Shown: piece after piece, positions 8,433 through 17,382 of the stretch
Layout of the letters: every line of letters begins with the position of its first letter
Numbering within the stretch: the first letter of the stretch is position 1
NCBI RefSeq assembly: GCF_021353265.1
Contig: NZ_JAJTWU010000005.1
Location: 372,001-436,000 of the forward strand
Source: Pelomonas cellulosilytica
GTDB taxonomy: Bacteria; Pseudomonadota; Gammaproteobacteria; Burkholderiales; Burkholderiaceae_C
Length of the DNA: 64,000 bases
Reading direction: 5' to 3'
Notes under the pieces: generated by a model
The model's input: only the letters and a program-made list of their open reading frames with translations
What the model was told of the DNA's origin: nothing
The model's database searches: none
Made by a program: the position numbers and the translations under genes

Positions 8433-9611
8433 TCACCGCGCCACCGCCGCCCGCATCGACCGCGCCACATAGGCCAGCGTCACCGCCGCCAGCGCAAAGC
8501 CCACCACGACGCCAGGCACCACCTGGCTCCAGCGCAGCGCCTCGCCCTTGAGAACCTGCAGCATCAGCGTGTTCTGCGCGAGGCCGGGCACCCACAGGTA
8601 CCAGGGTGCTTCGCCGCCGGGGTTCAGCACGCTGACCATCGGGGCCAGGCTCACGGCGGTGACGACCAGGGCGCTGCCGGCCTGCGCCTCCTTGAAGCTC
8701 TTGGAGCGGATGGCCAGTGCCATCAGCAGGCCCGACAGGCCCGCGGCCAGCGGCACCTGCAGCAGCCAGAAGGCCAGCACCTCGGGCAGCCCGAAGCTGA
8801 ACTGTGCCTGCAGCACGTCGCTCTTCAGCAGCCATTGCGCGGGCACGAAGCTCAGGGAGGACAGCAGCGCCACGGCCATGCCCAGCAGCGCGACGGCGCC
8901 CCACTTACCCGCCACCAGCGCGCCGTGGGGCACAGGGTTCATCAGCAACGGTTCGAGCGAGCCGCGCTCGCGTTCGCCGGCCGTGCTGTCCAGCGCGGCG
9001 GTCAGCGCGCCGTAGAGCACGGCCATGATGATGAACATCGGCAGGATGCTGGTCAGCCGCGTCGCGCGGGCCTGCGCGCTGGCGAGGTCGCGCTCCTGGA
9101 TGTCGATGGGCTCCAGCAGGTCCACCGACACGCCCCGCATCGCGAGGTTGAGCGAGGCGCGCTCGTGGTTGAAGGCGTAGAGCAGGCCCTTGATCATGCC
9201 GACGCCAGCGCTGGCGCGCTGGTTGGCGCTGTCGCTGACGACCTCCACGACGGGCGCCTCGCCGCGCAGCAGCTGCGCCTCGAAGTCCTTCGGAATGACC
9301 AGCATCGGCGCCGTGGCCTTGCCGTCGCGCAGCAGCGCTTCGTATCCCTCGCGGTTGGTCGCGCCCTTCATGCCGACGAGGGTGTAAGTCTGGCGCTCGA
9401 TGAAGTTGACGAGCGTCGGTCCGTTGTCACGGCCCTCGACCACCACCTCGCGCTTTTCGGCCTGCGCCTCGAACGACGCGATGAGCCCCGACAGCGCCGT
9501 CAGCAGCAGCGGCCCCATCAGCAGCGCGGGCAGCAGGATGCGCAGCAGCGTGCGGCGGTCGCGCAGCGCGTCGTTGAGCTCCTTGGCGAAAACGATCAAT
9601 GCCTGTCTCAT
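8433..9611 (-). CDS. ABC-2 type transporter permease (NatB-like)
   Basis: This 392-residue membrane protein has one N-terminal helix after MRQALIVFAKELNDALRDRR (about residues 22-45), a large extracytoplasmic domain of roughly 130 residues, and a cluster of five or six helices in the C-terminal half. That layout and the KELNDALRDRRTLL opening fit NatB/ABC2_membrane_3 permeases, which export Na+, lipids or peptides with a NatA-like ATPase. The start overlaps the stop of the upstream ATPase gene by ATGA, so the two subunits are translationally coupled. Substrate is not evident. Confidence 0.9.
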   Translation of the reverse strand: MRQALIVFAKELNDALRDRRTLLRILLPALLMGPLLLTALSGLIASFEAQAEKREVVVEGRDNGPTLVNFIERQTYTLVGMKGATNREGYEALLRDGKATAPMLVIPKDFEAQLLRGEAPVVEVVSDSANQRASAGVGMIKGLLYAFNHERASLNLAMRGVSVDLLEPIDIQERDLASAQARATRLTSILPMFIIMAVLYGALTAALDSTAGERERGSLEPLLMNPVPHGALVAGKWGAVALLGMAVALLSSLSFVPAQWLLKSDVLQAQFSFGLPEVLAFWLLQVPLAAGLSGLLMALAIRSKSFKEAQAGSALVVTAVSLAPMVSVLNPGGEAPWYLWVPGLAQNTLMLQVLKGEALRWSQVVPGVVVGFALAAVTLAYVARSMRAAVAR

Positions 9612-10390
9612 GCGGCCACCTCTTGCGGGAATGCGAGCTTCACGAACGCGTCTTCAAAGCGGGTCTCGCCGGCTTGTTCCAGCAGCGCCGGCACGCTGCC
9701 GCGCGCCACGCTGCGACCCTGCGACACGACGACGACCTCGTCGCACAGCTGCTCCACCTCCTGCATGATGTGCGTGGAGAAGACGATGCACTTGGCGCCG
9801 CCTTCGGGGCTTCGCAGCCAGCGCAACGCCTCGCGCAGGCCGCGCGTGGCCAGCACGTCCAGGCCGTTGGTGGGCTCGTCGAGCACGATGTTGGCGGGGT
9901 CGTGCACCAGCGCACGGGCCAGCGCCGTCTTCATGCGCTCGCCCTGGCTGAAGCCGTCGGCGCGCCGCTCCAGGATGGACTGCATGTCCAGCAGCTTCGC
10001 CAGTGCCTCTGCGCGCGCATGTGCCGCGTCGGGCGCCATGCCCTGCAGCCGACCGTAGTAGACGATGTTCTCCCGCGCGCTCAGCCGCGGATACAGGCCG
10101 TGCGCATCACCGAGGATGCCCATGCGCGCCAGCGCCTTCAGCGGCTGCTCCCGCACGGGGATGCCGTCGACGGTGATGTGACCCGAATCCGGTGGGAAGA
10201 GGCCGGCCAGCATGCGCAGCGTCGTCGTCTTCCCCGCGCCGTTGGCGCCCAGCAGCCCGGTGATGCGGCCATCGGCGGCGGTGAGGCTTACGCCCTGCAC
10301 CGCGTGCACGACTCGCTTAGCGCCGCGCTTGAACAGCCCGCCGCCCGCCTGGGCGGTGAACTGCTTGTGAACGTCCTGGATCTCGATCAT
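9608..10390 (-). CDS. ABC transporter ATP-binding protein (NatA-like)
   Basis: The 260-residue ATPase shows Walker A GANGAGKTTT (about residues 49-58), the signature FSQGERMK, Walker B NIVLDEPTNGLD, and a switch His in FSTHIMQEVE. It should energise the permease encoded immediately downstream. The start overlaps the stop of the alpha/beta hydrolase gene by 4 bases and the stop overlaps the permease start by 4 bases, so the three genes form a tight operon. The drug, sodium or peptide specificity cannot be told. Confidence 0.95.
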   Translation of the reverse strand: MIEIQDVHKQFTAQAGGGLFKRGAKRVVHAVQGVSLTAADGRITGLLGANGAGKTTTLRMLAGLFPPDSGHITVDGIPVREQPLKALARMGILGDAHGLYPRLSARENIVYYGRLQGMAPDAAHARAEALAKLLDMQSILERRADGFSQGERMKTALARALVHDPANIVLDEPTNGLDVLATRGLREALRWLRSPEGGAKCIVFSTHIMQEVEQLCDEVVVVSQGRSVARGSVPALLEQAGETRFEDAFVKLAFPQEVAA

Positions 10391-11871
10391 TTCGCGGCGC
10401 CTCCCTGCGCGGGTGCTTGAACGGGCTGGAAGGCCACCGGCCGCGGGATGCGCACCGCGCAGGCCCCGTCCTGCGGCAGCGCCTCGGCGTCAGCCTTGGC
10501 GTCGATGAAGCGGAACATCAGGTCGCGCACGCAGTTGACCGCCGACACGCCGTGGCCGGCCTCCGGCACGACGAGGTGCTGCACCCGCTCGGGGTGGCCC
10601 ACGGCCAAGGCCTTGGCGACGCGCTCGCCGTGGCGCGGCGGTGTAGCTGGGTCCGCGCCACCGCTCATCAACAGCACCGGGCTGGGCGCGGGCGGGATCC
10701 TGTAGAAGTCCGCAGGCACGTCGCCCCGGGGCCAGGTCTTGCACATACGGGCGTAGCCCTCGGCGTCCATGCGGGCGAAGTCCTTGCCCGGCGAGTCGGT
10801 GGCGTCGGCCAGCCGCGGCACGTCCTCCGCGCACATGACGGCGAAGTGCATGCCCATCGCCAGCTTCATGCCCTTGCCGCTGCCAAAGGCCGAGGTCAGC
10901 CCGAACAGGCCATCGAAGCGACCCTCCGTGGCCGCGATGTGCAGCGCGGCCGGCAGCGCTGCAGCCAGCGCTGGCTGGTACAGCGGCGGCCGCACGGCGC
11001 GCAGCAGCAGCTCGCGGTCGACCATGAAGGTCTCAGGCGCGCCGGTCAGCGGCTGGGCCACGGTGACGCGGCGCGGCAGCGAGGCGAGCAAGCGCTGCCA
11101 GTCGTCACGCAGCGCCGGGTGCGTCTTGGCGTTGGCGTCGAAGAGCTTGTCCAGCGCGGCCTGCGTGTCGGTCGAGAAGCTGGCCGGCAGGACCATGTCC
11201 GGCGGCGCGACGCCGTCGATGACGGTGCGGCGCACCCGGCTCGGGAACTGGCGCAGGTACTCCAGCGCGGCCCGCGTGCCGTAGCTGGCACCGACGAGGT
11301 TCCACTGCGGCACACCCAGCGCCTCGCGCACGGCCTCCATGTCCTGCATCGCGATCGTCGTCGTGAAGAAGCGCAGGCCGCCGTCGCGGCCATAGAGCAG
11401 CGACTCCAGCTGGTTGCGGCAGGCTTCCAGCCGGCGCAGCTGGGCGCCGGCTTCGAGCTGCTCGGTGATGGGCAACTGACTGTCGTCGGCGCACTCCAGC
11501 GGCGCGGACTTGCCGGTGCCGCGCTGGTCGATGAAGACGAGGTCACGCCGGTTGTTCAGCCGGGCCAGCCGCGGCAGCACGCGCGCGGCGACGTTGATCG
11601 CGCTCTGGCCAGGGCCGCCGGCCAGCAGCAGCACGGCATCTGGCTGCTTGTTGCGGGCCAGCGCCGGCACGACGACGTAGTGCACATCGATGCTCACGCC
11701 GTCCGGCCGCGCCGGGTCCAGCGGGCGCTTCAGGCTGCCGCACTGCAGCTCGTTAGGAATGCCGTCGAGCCGGCAGGGCTTGAGGGGGGCGCCGGCCAGC
11801 GCCGGCCTGACCAGCAGGGCCAGAGCCAGCAGGGTCGACAGCGTGGTGATTCGGCCTAGAGTTCGCAGCAT
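10387..11871 (-). CDS. Secreted alpha/beta hydrolase, tripeptidyl-aminopeptidase/prolyl-iminopeptidase-like
   Basis: This 494-residue protein has a signal peptide (MLRTLGRITTLSTLLALALL, cleavage after ALA). The alpha/beta-hydrolase core shows the oxyanion region LAGGPGQSA, the FIDQRGTGKS motif typical of S33 peptidases, nucleophile Ser in VGASYGTRAA, an acid in SGGADPATPP, and His in PEAGHGVSAVNC. A C-terminal TAP-like segment with paired cysteines follows. S33 enzymes remove N-terminal residues from peptides. The gene is first in an operon with an ABC ATPase and permease, whose starts overlap. A periplasmic peptidase made with an exporter suggests peptide processing or self-protection; that is inference. 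Confidence 0.9.
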   Translation of the reverse strand: MLRTLGRITTLSTLLALALLVRPALAGAPLKPCRLDGIPNELQCGSLKRPLDPARPDGVSIDVHYVVVPALARNKQPDAVLLLAGGPGQSAINVAARVLPRLARLNNRRDLVFIDQRGTGKSAPLECADDSQLPITEQLEAGAQLRRLEACRNQLESLLYGRDGGLRFFTTTIAMQDMEAVREALGVPQWNLVGASYGTRAALEYLRQFPSRVRRTVIDGVAPPDMVLPASFSTDTQAALDKLFDANAKTHPALRDDWQRLLASLPRRVTVAQPLTGAPETFMVDRELLLRAVRPPLYQPALAAALPAALHIAATEGRFDGLFGLTSAFGSGKGMKLAMGMHFAVMCAEDVPRLADATDSPGKDFARMDAEGYARMCKTWPRGDVPADFYRIPPAPSPVLLMSGGADPATPPRHGERVAKALAVGHPERVQHLVVPEAGHGVSAVNCVRDLMFRFIDAKADAEALPQDGACAVRIPRPVAFQPVQAPAQGGAAK

Positions 11872-12005
11872 GCGGGCGCTCTTGGTGACAGGGGGCGCCC
11901 AGTATCAGCGCCGCCCCTGCGCTGTCCGCGCGCTGGCCGCCGGATGGCCGGCGGCGTGTCATGAACGGTCAGCCGGGCGGATGAATGGCGCCGGCCCCGA
12001 CTCGT

Positions 12006-13031
12006 TCAGCTGCCAGCCAGCGCGCCCACCATAGCCAGCACGAGGAACCCCAGGCCCAGGATGAACCAGTGCATGACGGCCAGCAGCCCGGCCCGCATGA
12101 CTGTCGTCCACCACGAGGCCGCATGCACACGCTTCAACGCGATGACCGGGTAGACGTTGGACCAGATCCACAGCACGAAGGCCACGAGGCTCCACGGCAG
12201 CATCACCGCCAGCAGCAGCATCGCGTACCAGGCGGCGTGCAGGTGCATCGCGAACACGAAATGCGCGCCGTAGGGCTGGCGCCAGAACAGCAGCTTCAGC
12301 AGGCCGGCGAAGAACGGCAGCGAGCACAGCACCGCATACGGCGCGAGGCCCAGCATCGTCGCGCCCATCGCATGCGCGGTGCCCTTGGGATCGGCGCGCC
12401 AGTGCGCTTCAGCGCGCACGATGCGCTCCTGCATGCTGAGCGGCAGCCGGGCGGCGAGATCGGGGTGCAGGATGTGCATCTCCACCGTCGTATTGCCCAG
12501 CTTCTTGCGGACGGTGGCCACCTTGCCCGCCACCGTGTCCACGGCCGAGGCCGCCGAGGCTGCCGTTTCCACCGCCTCGGCGACCTCGACGTCGTTGTCG
12601 TCGTCCAGCCCCAGCGTGTGCGTGCCACCGGGCATGAGCTTGAGCGAAAGGAAGAACAGCAGGCCCAGCGTCAGCAGCAGGCGCAGCGGCAGCACATAGC
12701 GCTGCTTGCGGCCGGCGAGGTACTCGCGCGTCAGGAAGCCCGGGCGCAGCAGCAGGCCTCGCAGGCTCTTCCACAGCGTGCCTTCCACCGCGATGTAGTG
12801 GCTGACGAACTCATGCACGAACTCGAACAGCGACGGCGGGTGGTTGGCCGTGTCCTGCCCGCACTGGCTGCAGAAGCGTGCTGCGGGCACCAGCGTGGCG
12901 CCGCAGTTCAGGCAGGCGCCGCTGTGGCCATGCCTGCCATGGCCGCCGCCTGCAGCCAGGCCGGCCAGCTCCGCCGAAGCCGCCACGGCGGCCGTACCTC
13001 CGGTCAGGCCGTTCAAGCCTGCGTCGTCCAT
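12006..13031 (-). CDS. DUF3667 membrane protein with N-terminal zinc ribbon
   Basis: The 341-residue product has a Gly/Ala-rich start, then a two-knuckle zinc ribbon CLNCGATL...FCSQCGQD (about residues 40-60), a conserved SLFEFVHEFVSHYIAVEGTL segment, and four or five membrane helices in the C-terminal two thirds. This order is that of DUF3667, a family of unknown function. A charged, DDDNDVEVAE-containing loop and an Ala-rich helix separate the first and later helices. A good Shine-Dalgarno AAGGAG precedes the ATG. No operon partner is obvious on either side. Confidence 0.85.
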   Translation of the reverse strand: MDDAGLNGLTGGTAAVAASAELAGLAAGGGHGRHGHSGACLNCGATLVPAARFCSQCGQDTANHPPSLFEFVHEFVSHYIAVEGTLWKSLRGLLLRPGFLTREYLAGRKQRYVLPLRLLLTLGLLFFLSLKLMPGGTHTLGLDDDNDVEVAEAVETAASAASAVDTVAGKVATVRKKLGNTTVEMHILHPDLAARLPLSMQERIVRAEAHWRADPKGTAHAMGATMLGLAPYAVLCSLPFFAGLLKLLFWRQPYGAHFVFAMHLHAAWYAMLLLAVMLPWSLVAFVLWIWSNVYPVIALKRVHAASWWTTVMRAGLLAVMHWFILGLGFLVLAMVGALAGS

Positions 13032-13228
13032 GTGTGCTCCTTCCCTGCGTCGGTCATCCGCCCGCCAGCGCCAGCGGCCGAGGCGACGTCATCGTCGGCG
13101 TGGAGTTTGCCGCAGGTGACGGTGAGGGATTGTGGTGGTGACCTGCCGAAGGCGGCAGCTGTCGGTCGGCAGCAGACGACGGGCTAAGGCTTGTGACGCC
13201 ACGTGCGGGAGCTAAGCATTCCTGCTCC

Positions 13229-14773
13229 TCACGCCTTCTTCATCAAGCCCTGGCACGACGACTTCGCCCTGGCGTCGCTGCCGTCCAGCTTGCCGCAGAC
13301 GCCGTCGAGCTGCGCCTTCAGCCGGCCGACCGTGGCGGCCTGGGTGGGTGTCTTGTTCCAGCCGGCCAGCAGCGTCGCGACCTTCTTCAGCGAGCGTTCG
13401 CTGCGCTCGTAGAACGCGCCGGGGTCCTTCTCGGCCTCGGTGAACAGCTGGGACGCAGCCCTCTCGATGCGCGGCGCGTCTTCGGGACTAAGCTCGATCA
13501 GCGCGGCGACATAGTTGGCGCCCCATTGCAGCCGCGTCGCCGGCCCTTCGCTCTTGTTGAACGCGTCCTCTGCCCAGCGCAGCGCCTCGGCTTTGCGGCC
13601 CTGCGTCTTCGCATTGCCCGCCAGCTGGCTCATCAGGTAGTAGGGCGAGTGGCTGCGCGCCAGCGCGGCCTTCAGCAGCTCATCGCTTTCCTTCCACAAG
13701 CCCGCGCGGCCCAGCAGGTAGGCGGCCTCGGTAACGACGGCCTGGCGCTCGTAGCCGTCGCTGATCTCGCGGTGCGCGCGGCCGGCCTGGTCGCGGGCCT
13801 GGTCCAGCAGCGCGGCAGGCAGGTTTTTCGGGTAAGGGTCGGCATGCGGCGTGTCGACGCGGGCCAGCTCGATGCGCGCCTGCAGCGCGTTGAGCCGGTC
13901 GGCGCGGGACAGCGTGGCGTCCTCATTGAGGCGCTTGAGCGCGGAGTCGAACTCGGCGACGAGGGCGTTGCGCGCCTCGCCGGCTTGCGGCGCGAAAGCC
14001 TTGACGAGATCGGGCGCCTCGTTGGTCAGCACATCCATCTGCGCGCGCGCCTGCGCCGGATCGGCCAGCACGGCGCGCAGACGCGGCAGGCCGGCGGCAT
14101 CGGCGGTCTTGCCTTCGGCCAGCGCGCCGACGGACTTCAGCCACAGCCGCGTCGCCGTCTCGGCGTCCACGCCGTCGCTGGCCTTGGCAAGTTGGGCCAG
14201 CACGGCGGCGCGCTGGTCGGCCGGCACGAGCTGCTGCTCATCGGTCTCCCAGCCGTAGAAGCCCAGCAGCCGCCATTCGTTGGCGGACAGGCGCTTGCCG
14301 GCGCGGGCGTCGGCCAGCACCGCCTTGGCCGGCCGGCCGCTGGACAGGCCCAGCTGCAGCACCTGCATGACCTGGGCGGCGTCGGCCTCGCCGGGCAGGC
14401 GGGTGAGTTCGGCGCCGGCGGGGCTGAAGAGGATCAGAGTCGGGTAGCCGCGCACCTTGAAGCGCGTGCCCAGCTTCTGCGCGCCGGGTGCGTCGCCGTC
14501 GATGCCCACGGCGATGAAGGCCTTGCTCTGCTCGATGAAGTCGGCGCGGTTGAACAGCGTGGCCTTGAGCTGGTTGCAGGGCGGACACCACTTGGCGCCC
14601 CAGTACAGCAGCACGGGCTTCTTCTCGGCTTTCGCCTGGGTGAAGTAGCGGTCGATGTCGCTGTCGGCCGCGGCGGCCTGCCAGGCGACGCCGGCGCCGG
14701 AGGTAGCAGAGGCCGGCGCGGCGGTGAGCGACAGGGCCAGGGCGAGCGACAGGAAGAGGGGTTGCAGCTTCAT
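13229..14773 (-). CDS. Periplasmic thioredoxin-fold protein with long C-terminal helical domain
   Basis: The 514-residue protein has a signal peptide (MKLQPLFLSLALALSLTAAP, cleavage near ASA-T) and an N-terminal thioredoxin fold with active-site WCPPC at residues 62-66 and the cis-proline region VRGYPTLILF. The remaining 350 residues are helical, TPR-like and of unclear role. It probably acts as a thiol:disulfide oxidoreductase or folding assistant in the periplasm. Standard thioredoxins are only about 110 residues; the large appendage sets this family (thioredoxin_7-like) apart. The gene stands alone, divergent from a PEP-CTERM gene. Confidence 0.87.
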   Translation of the reverse strand: MKLQPLFLSLALALSLTAAPASATSGAGVAWQAAAADSDIDRYFTQAKAEKKPVLLYWGAKWCPPCNQLKATLFNRADFIEQSKAFIAVGIDGDAPGAQKLGTRFKVRGYPTLILFSPAGAELTRLPGEADAAQVMQVLQLGLSSGRPAKAVLADARAGKRLSANEWRLLGFYGWETDEQQLVPADQRAAVLAQLAKASDGVDAETATRLWLKSVGALAEGKTADAAGLPRLRAVLADPAQARAQMDVLTNEAPDLVKAFAPQAGEARNALVAEFDSALKRLNEDATLSRADRLNALQARIELARVDTPHADPYPKNLPAALLDQARDQAGRAHREISDGYERQAVVTEAAYLLGRAGLWKESDELLKAALARSHSPYYLMSQLAGNAKTQGRKAEALRWAEDAFNKSEGPATRLQWGANYVAALIELSPEDAPRIERAASQLFTEAEKDPGAFYERSERSLKKVATLLAGWNKTPTQAATVGRLKAQLDGVCGKLDGSDARAKSSCQGLMKKA

Positions 14774-14909
14774 GGCGGGGTGGGAATACGGCGGTGGGCC
14801 GATTCTCGGCCCTGGTGCCCCTCAGGGCCGGTGGTCTGCAGCGGCATAGGGAGAGCCGGCGGTCGGCGCCGTCCCTACACTGCGCCGCGTCATTTGTGAG
14901 GGTTGCCCC

Positions 14910-15524
14910 ATGAAAACTGTCATTGCCGCTGCGCTCTTGTCCCTGTCCGGCGCCTGCGCCTTCGCTGCGGGGCCCAATCTGGTGGCCAACGGTAGCTTCG
15001 AGGTCGTTGACGGCCCCACCAACTACTGGCTCATCACCGAGAAGCTGTCCGGCTGGCAAGTTAACCCGGACATCGAGGTACAGAACGATTTCGAGGGCAA
15101 CTTCGCCCAGGACGGCAAGTACTTCATCGAGCTGGACACTTTCAACAACAGCACGATGACGCAGACCATCCACGCCACCGGCTGGGTCGAGCTGAGCTTC
15201 TGGTATTCCGCGCGCGCCAACCGCACCGGCGGGGCCACGCAGACGTTGGGCTACAGCTTCGGCGCGCTGTCGGGCACGGTGCTGTCGGACGCGGTGAGCG
15301 GCGCCACGACGCAGTGGCAACACTTCACCGGGCTTGTGGACGTTGGCAAGAGCGGCAGTGCCGAGCTGCGCTTTGCGGCGCTGGGTCCGTCGGACCAATT
15401 CGGCGGCCTGCTCGACAACGTGTCGGTCACCGCGGTGCCCGAGCCGGCCAGCGGCTGGCTGGCGCTGGCCGGTGCCGCCGTGCTGGGCGGCTGGCATCGC
15501 CGTCGCCGCGCCGCCGGCCGTTGA
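14910..15524 (+). CDS. PEP-CTERM secreted protein, DUF642-like
   Basis: This 204-residue exported protein starts with a signal peptide (MKTVIAAALLSLSGACAFAA) and then GPNLVANGSFEVVD, a phrase typical of DUF642/carbohydrate-binding-like jelly rolls. The pattern continues with LSGWQV, FIELDTFNNSTMTQTI, ELSFWYSARANR and GGLLDNVSVTAV. The C-terminus carries the sorting signal VPEPASGWLAL, hydrophobic helix and HRRRRAAGR. Exosortase would process it during export to the surface or matrix. The function beyond probable glycan contact is unknown. The DNA-repair gene starts 19 bases downstream. Confidence 0.9.
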   Translation: MKTVIAAALLSLSGACAFAAGPNLVANGSFEVVDGPTNYWLITEKLSGWQVNPDIEVQNDFEGNFAQDGKYFIELDTFNNSTMTQTIHATGWVELSFWYSARANRTGGATQTLGYSFGALSGTVLSDAVSGATTQWQHFTGLVDVGKSGSAELRFAALGPSDQFGGLLDNVSVTAVPEPASGWLALAGAAVLGGWHRRRRAAGR

Positions 15525-15543
15525 GCGTCGCGAGAATGGGTGC

Positions 15544-16209
15544 ATGAACGGCACCCGCCTGGACGACGGCCTCGCCCGCCTGCGTGCGCTGGCGCGGCCG
15601 CAGGCTCTGGCCGGCATGGCCGGCTTCGGGCTCACCGGCGACGCGCGCCTGGGCGTTGCCGTACCGGCGCTGCGTGCGCTGGCGCGCGAACTGGGCCGCG
15701 ATCACGCCCTCGCACTGGCACTGTGGGACACCGACATCCCCGATGCGCAGATCCTGGCCGGCATGGTGGCCGAGCCAGCGCGGTTGACCGTGGCCGAGAT
15801 GGACCGCTGGGTCGCCGGCATGCGGAGCTGGGACGTCTGCGACCAGGTCTGCCTGAACGCCTTCGTCAGGAGCCCGCTGGCGTGGGACGCCATCCCGCGC
15901 TGGGCGGCGCGCGAGCCGGAGTTCGAAAGGCGCGCCGGTTTCGCGCTGTTGGCGGTGGCGGCGGTTCACCAGAAGCAGCGGGCGGACGCGGACTTCATCG
16001 CCCGGCTCCCCCTCATCGAGGCCGCCGCGTGCGACGACCGCAATTTCGTCAGGAAGGCCGTCAACTGGGCGCTGCGGCAGATCGGCAAGCGCAGCGGGCC
16101 GCTGCGTGAGTCGGCGCTCACTGTGGCGCAACGGCTGTGCGATCGCTCGGAGAAGTCGGCGCGCTGGATTGGCACGGACGCCCGGCGGGAGCTGCTGGCG
16201 CGCCGCTGA
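15544..16209 (+). CDS. DNA alkylation repair protein (AlkD-like)
   Basis: A 221-residue, cytoplasmic, all-helical HEAT-repeat protein of the AlkC/AlkD DNA glycosylase superfamily. Family features are the GVAVPALRALARELGRDH start, LWDTDIPDAQILAGM, WVAGMRSWDVCDQVC, ERRAGFALLAVAAVHQKQ, and DDRNFVRKAVNWALRQIGKR near the C-terminus. The last segment carries the Trp and Arg/Lys residues that contact damaged DNA in AlkD. It should remove bulky or positively charged alkylpurines. The length matches the family. It follows the PEP-CTERM gene closely, but a functional link is unlikely. Confidence 0.92.
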   Translation: MNGTRLDDGLARLRALARPQALAGMAGFGLTGDARLGVAVPALRALARELGRDHALALALWDTDIPDAQILAGMVAEPARLTVAEMDRWVAGMRSWDVCDQVCLNAFVRSPLAWDAIPRWAAREPEFERRAGFALLAVAAVHQKQRADADFIARLPLIEAAACDDRNFVRKAVNWALRQIGKRSGPLRESALTVAQRLCDRSEKSARWIGTDARRELLARR

Positions 16210-16297
16210 ATGCGGCGTGCAACCGCCGCGCTGACGACCGCGCGTGGAGCCGCGCTGGCAAGGACTGCCAAAAAAGCGACTCTGACCCCACTTTCCA

Positions 16298-16374
16298 TCC
16301 CTCCTTGGAGGGAGGCGCGGGGGATGTGCCGGCGGGCGTCCCCCGTGGCTCCGCCCTCTGGGCGATGTCCCCCG
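16298..16374. repeat. REP-like cluster of short inverted repeats
   Basis: In the 233-base gap after the AlkD-like gene there is a hairpin TCCCTCC/GGAGGGA (16298-16313, two-base loop), then CGGGGGA (16318-16324) paired with TCCCCCG (16339-16345), and a second TCCCCCG copy at 16368-16374. Two GGGCG...TCCCCCG units lie 26 bases apart. The arrangement resembles a repetitive extragenic palindrome. No transposase is near. Confidence 0.5.
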
Positions 16375-16442
16375 AAAGGACCGGCCGCGATGCTGACGGC
16401 GTGACGTTGTTCACGACGTTCCAGCACGACACGGAGCCCGCC

Positions 16443-16646
16443 ATGCAATTCTTCAGCTCGTCGCAGTTCTCCTGGACCTCTTCCAAGGCGCCCGCCGCCA
16501 TGCCCGTGCGCCCCGGCAGTGCCGCTGGCGTGACCAAGCCCGACAGCTGCGGCTGGTTCGACTCCAGTTTCGACCTCGCCTGCGGCCTGGAGGTCAGCGA
16601 GCACGACAGCACGCTGTACCAGCTCTGGGAACTGTCCCAGCACTGA
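16443..16646 (+). CDS. Small protein of unknown function
   Basis: I do not recognise the 67-residue product. It starts MQFFSSSQFSWTSSKAP and has a striking CGWFDSSFDLACGLEVSEHD block with two cysteines, ending LYQLWELSQH. There is no signal peptide or membrane helix. A GGAG sequence 7-10 bases before the ATG and a clean downstream stop support translation. The conserved-looking acidic/aromatic block suggests a real small protein and not a chance frame. It lies downstream of the REP-like cluster and convergent with the YpfH-like gene. Confidence 0.6.
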   Translation: MQFFSSSQFSWTSSKAPAAMPVRPGSAAGVTKPDSCGWFDSSFDLACGLEVSEHDSTLYQLWELSQH

Positions 16647-16666
16647 GCGTGGCCGCGATGGCCGCC

Positions 16667-17335
16667 TCAGCCCACCGGCCGCTCGCTCTCCTGCGCGGCG
16701 ATGACCGCCTCGCGCCACAGCCGCGCCGGGATGAAGGTACGCAGTTGCTCCATCGCCTTGGCGATCAGCGCCGGATGCAGGCCGTGGTCCAGGTGGGGCA
16801 GCAGATCGGCCGTGACGTCCGCGCCCAGGTCCACCAGCGATTGCGCGGCGTCCACGACGTGGTGGTAGGAGAAGCGCGTATCCGCCAGGCCGTGCAGCAG
16901 GTGCACGCAGACGTCCTGCGGCGCGTGCTCGGGCCGCGACAGGTAGCCGCCGGCAAAGGCCAGCACGCGGCCCACGAGCGCCGGCTCGGCCTGTACGGCC
17001 TCCAGCGCCAGCAGCGCGCCGTCGCCCACGCCGGCCAGCGCGACGCGCTGCCAGGGCAGGTCCAGCTTGCGGGCTTCCAGCCGAAGGCGGTCGATGAGAT
17101 GCGGCAGGGCTGCCGCCACGTTGTCGGCCGTGGGCGCCGGCTCGTCCCACCAGCGGCAGCGGCCTTCGGCGTCGCGCAGCGGCGGGTGCAGCGTGATGGT
17201 GACGGCCCGCGGGTACTGGGCCTGCAGGGCGGCGGCCAGCGGCGCGAGCGTGTCGGGGCCATCGGGCGCGATGCCGCTGTCGGTCAGCAGCGCAAACATC
17301 AGGTCGGGCTTGGCGGCGTCGGGTTCGGGCGTCAT
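16667..17335 (-). CDS. YpfH-like alpha/beta hydrolase without the catalytic serine
   Basis: The 222-residue protein follows the carboxylesterase/phospholipase (YpfH) fold from end to end: HPPLRDAEGRCRWWDE, the nucleophile-elbow position, the acid-loop HLLHGLADTRFSYHHVVDAA, and the histidine region LPHLDHGLHPALI. In relatives the elbow reads like GFSQGA; here it reads AGVGDGALLAL, so the expected Ser is Gly. The Asp and His positions remain. The protein may be a non-catalytic binder or use another residue. The ATG at 17335 fits the family length. Coding strength is good and there is no frameshift. Confidence 0.85.
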   Translation of the reverse strand: MTPEPDAAKPDLMFALLTDSGIAPDGPDTLAPLAAALQAQYPRAVTITLHPPLRDAEGRCRWWDEPAPTADNVAAALPHLIDRLRLEARKLDLPWQRVALAGVGDGALLALEAVQAEPALVGRVLAFAGGYLSRPEHAPQDVCVHLLHGLADTRFSYHHVVDAAQSLVDLGADVTADLLPHLDHGLHPALIAKAMEQLRTFIPARLWREAVIAAQESERPVG

Positions 17336-17382
17336 ATGGGGATTGTCCGCCGCGGTGCCTCGCCGTGGCCCGGGCGGCCGGC

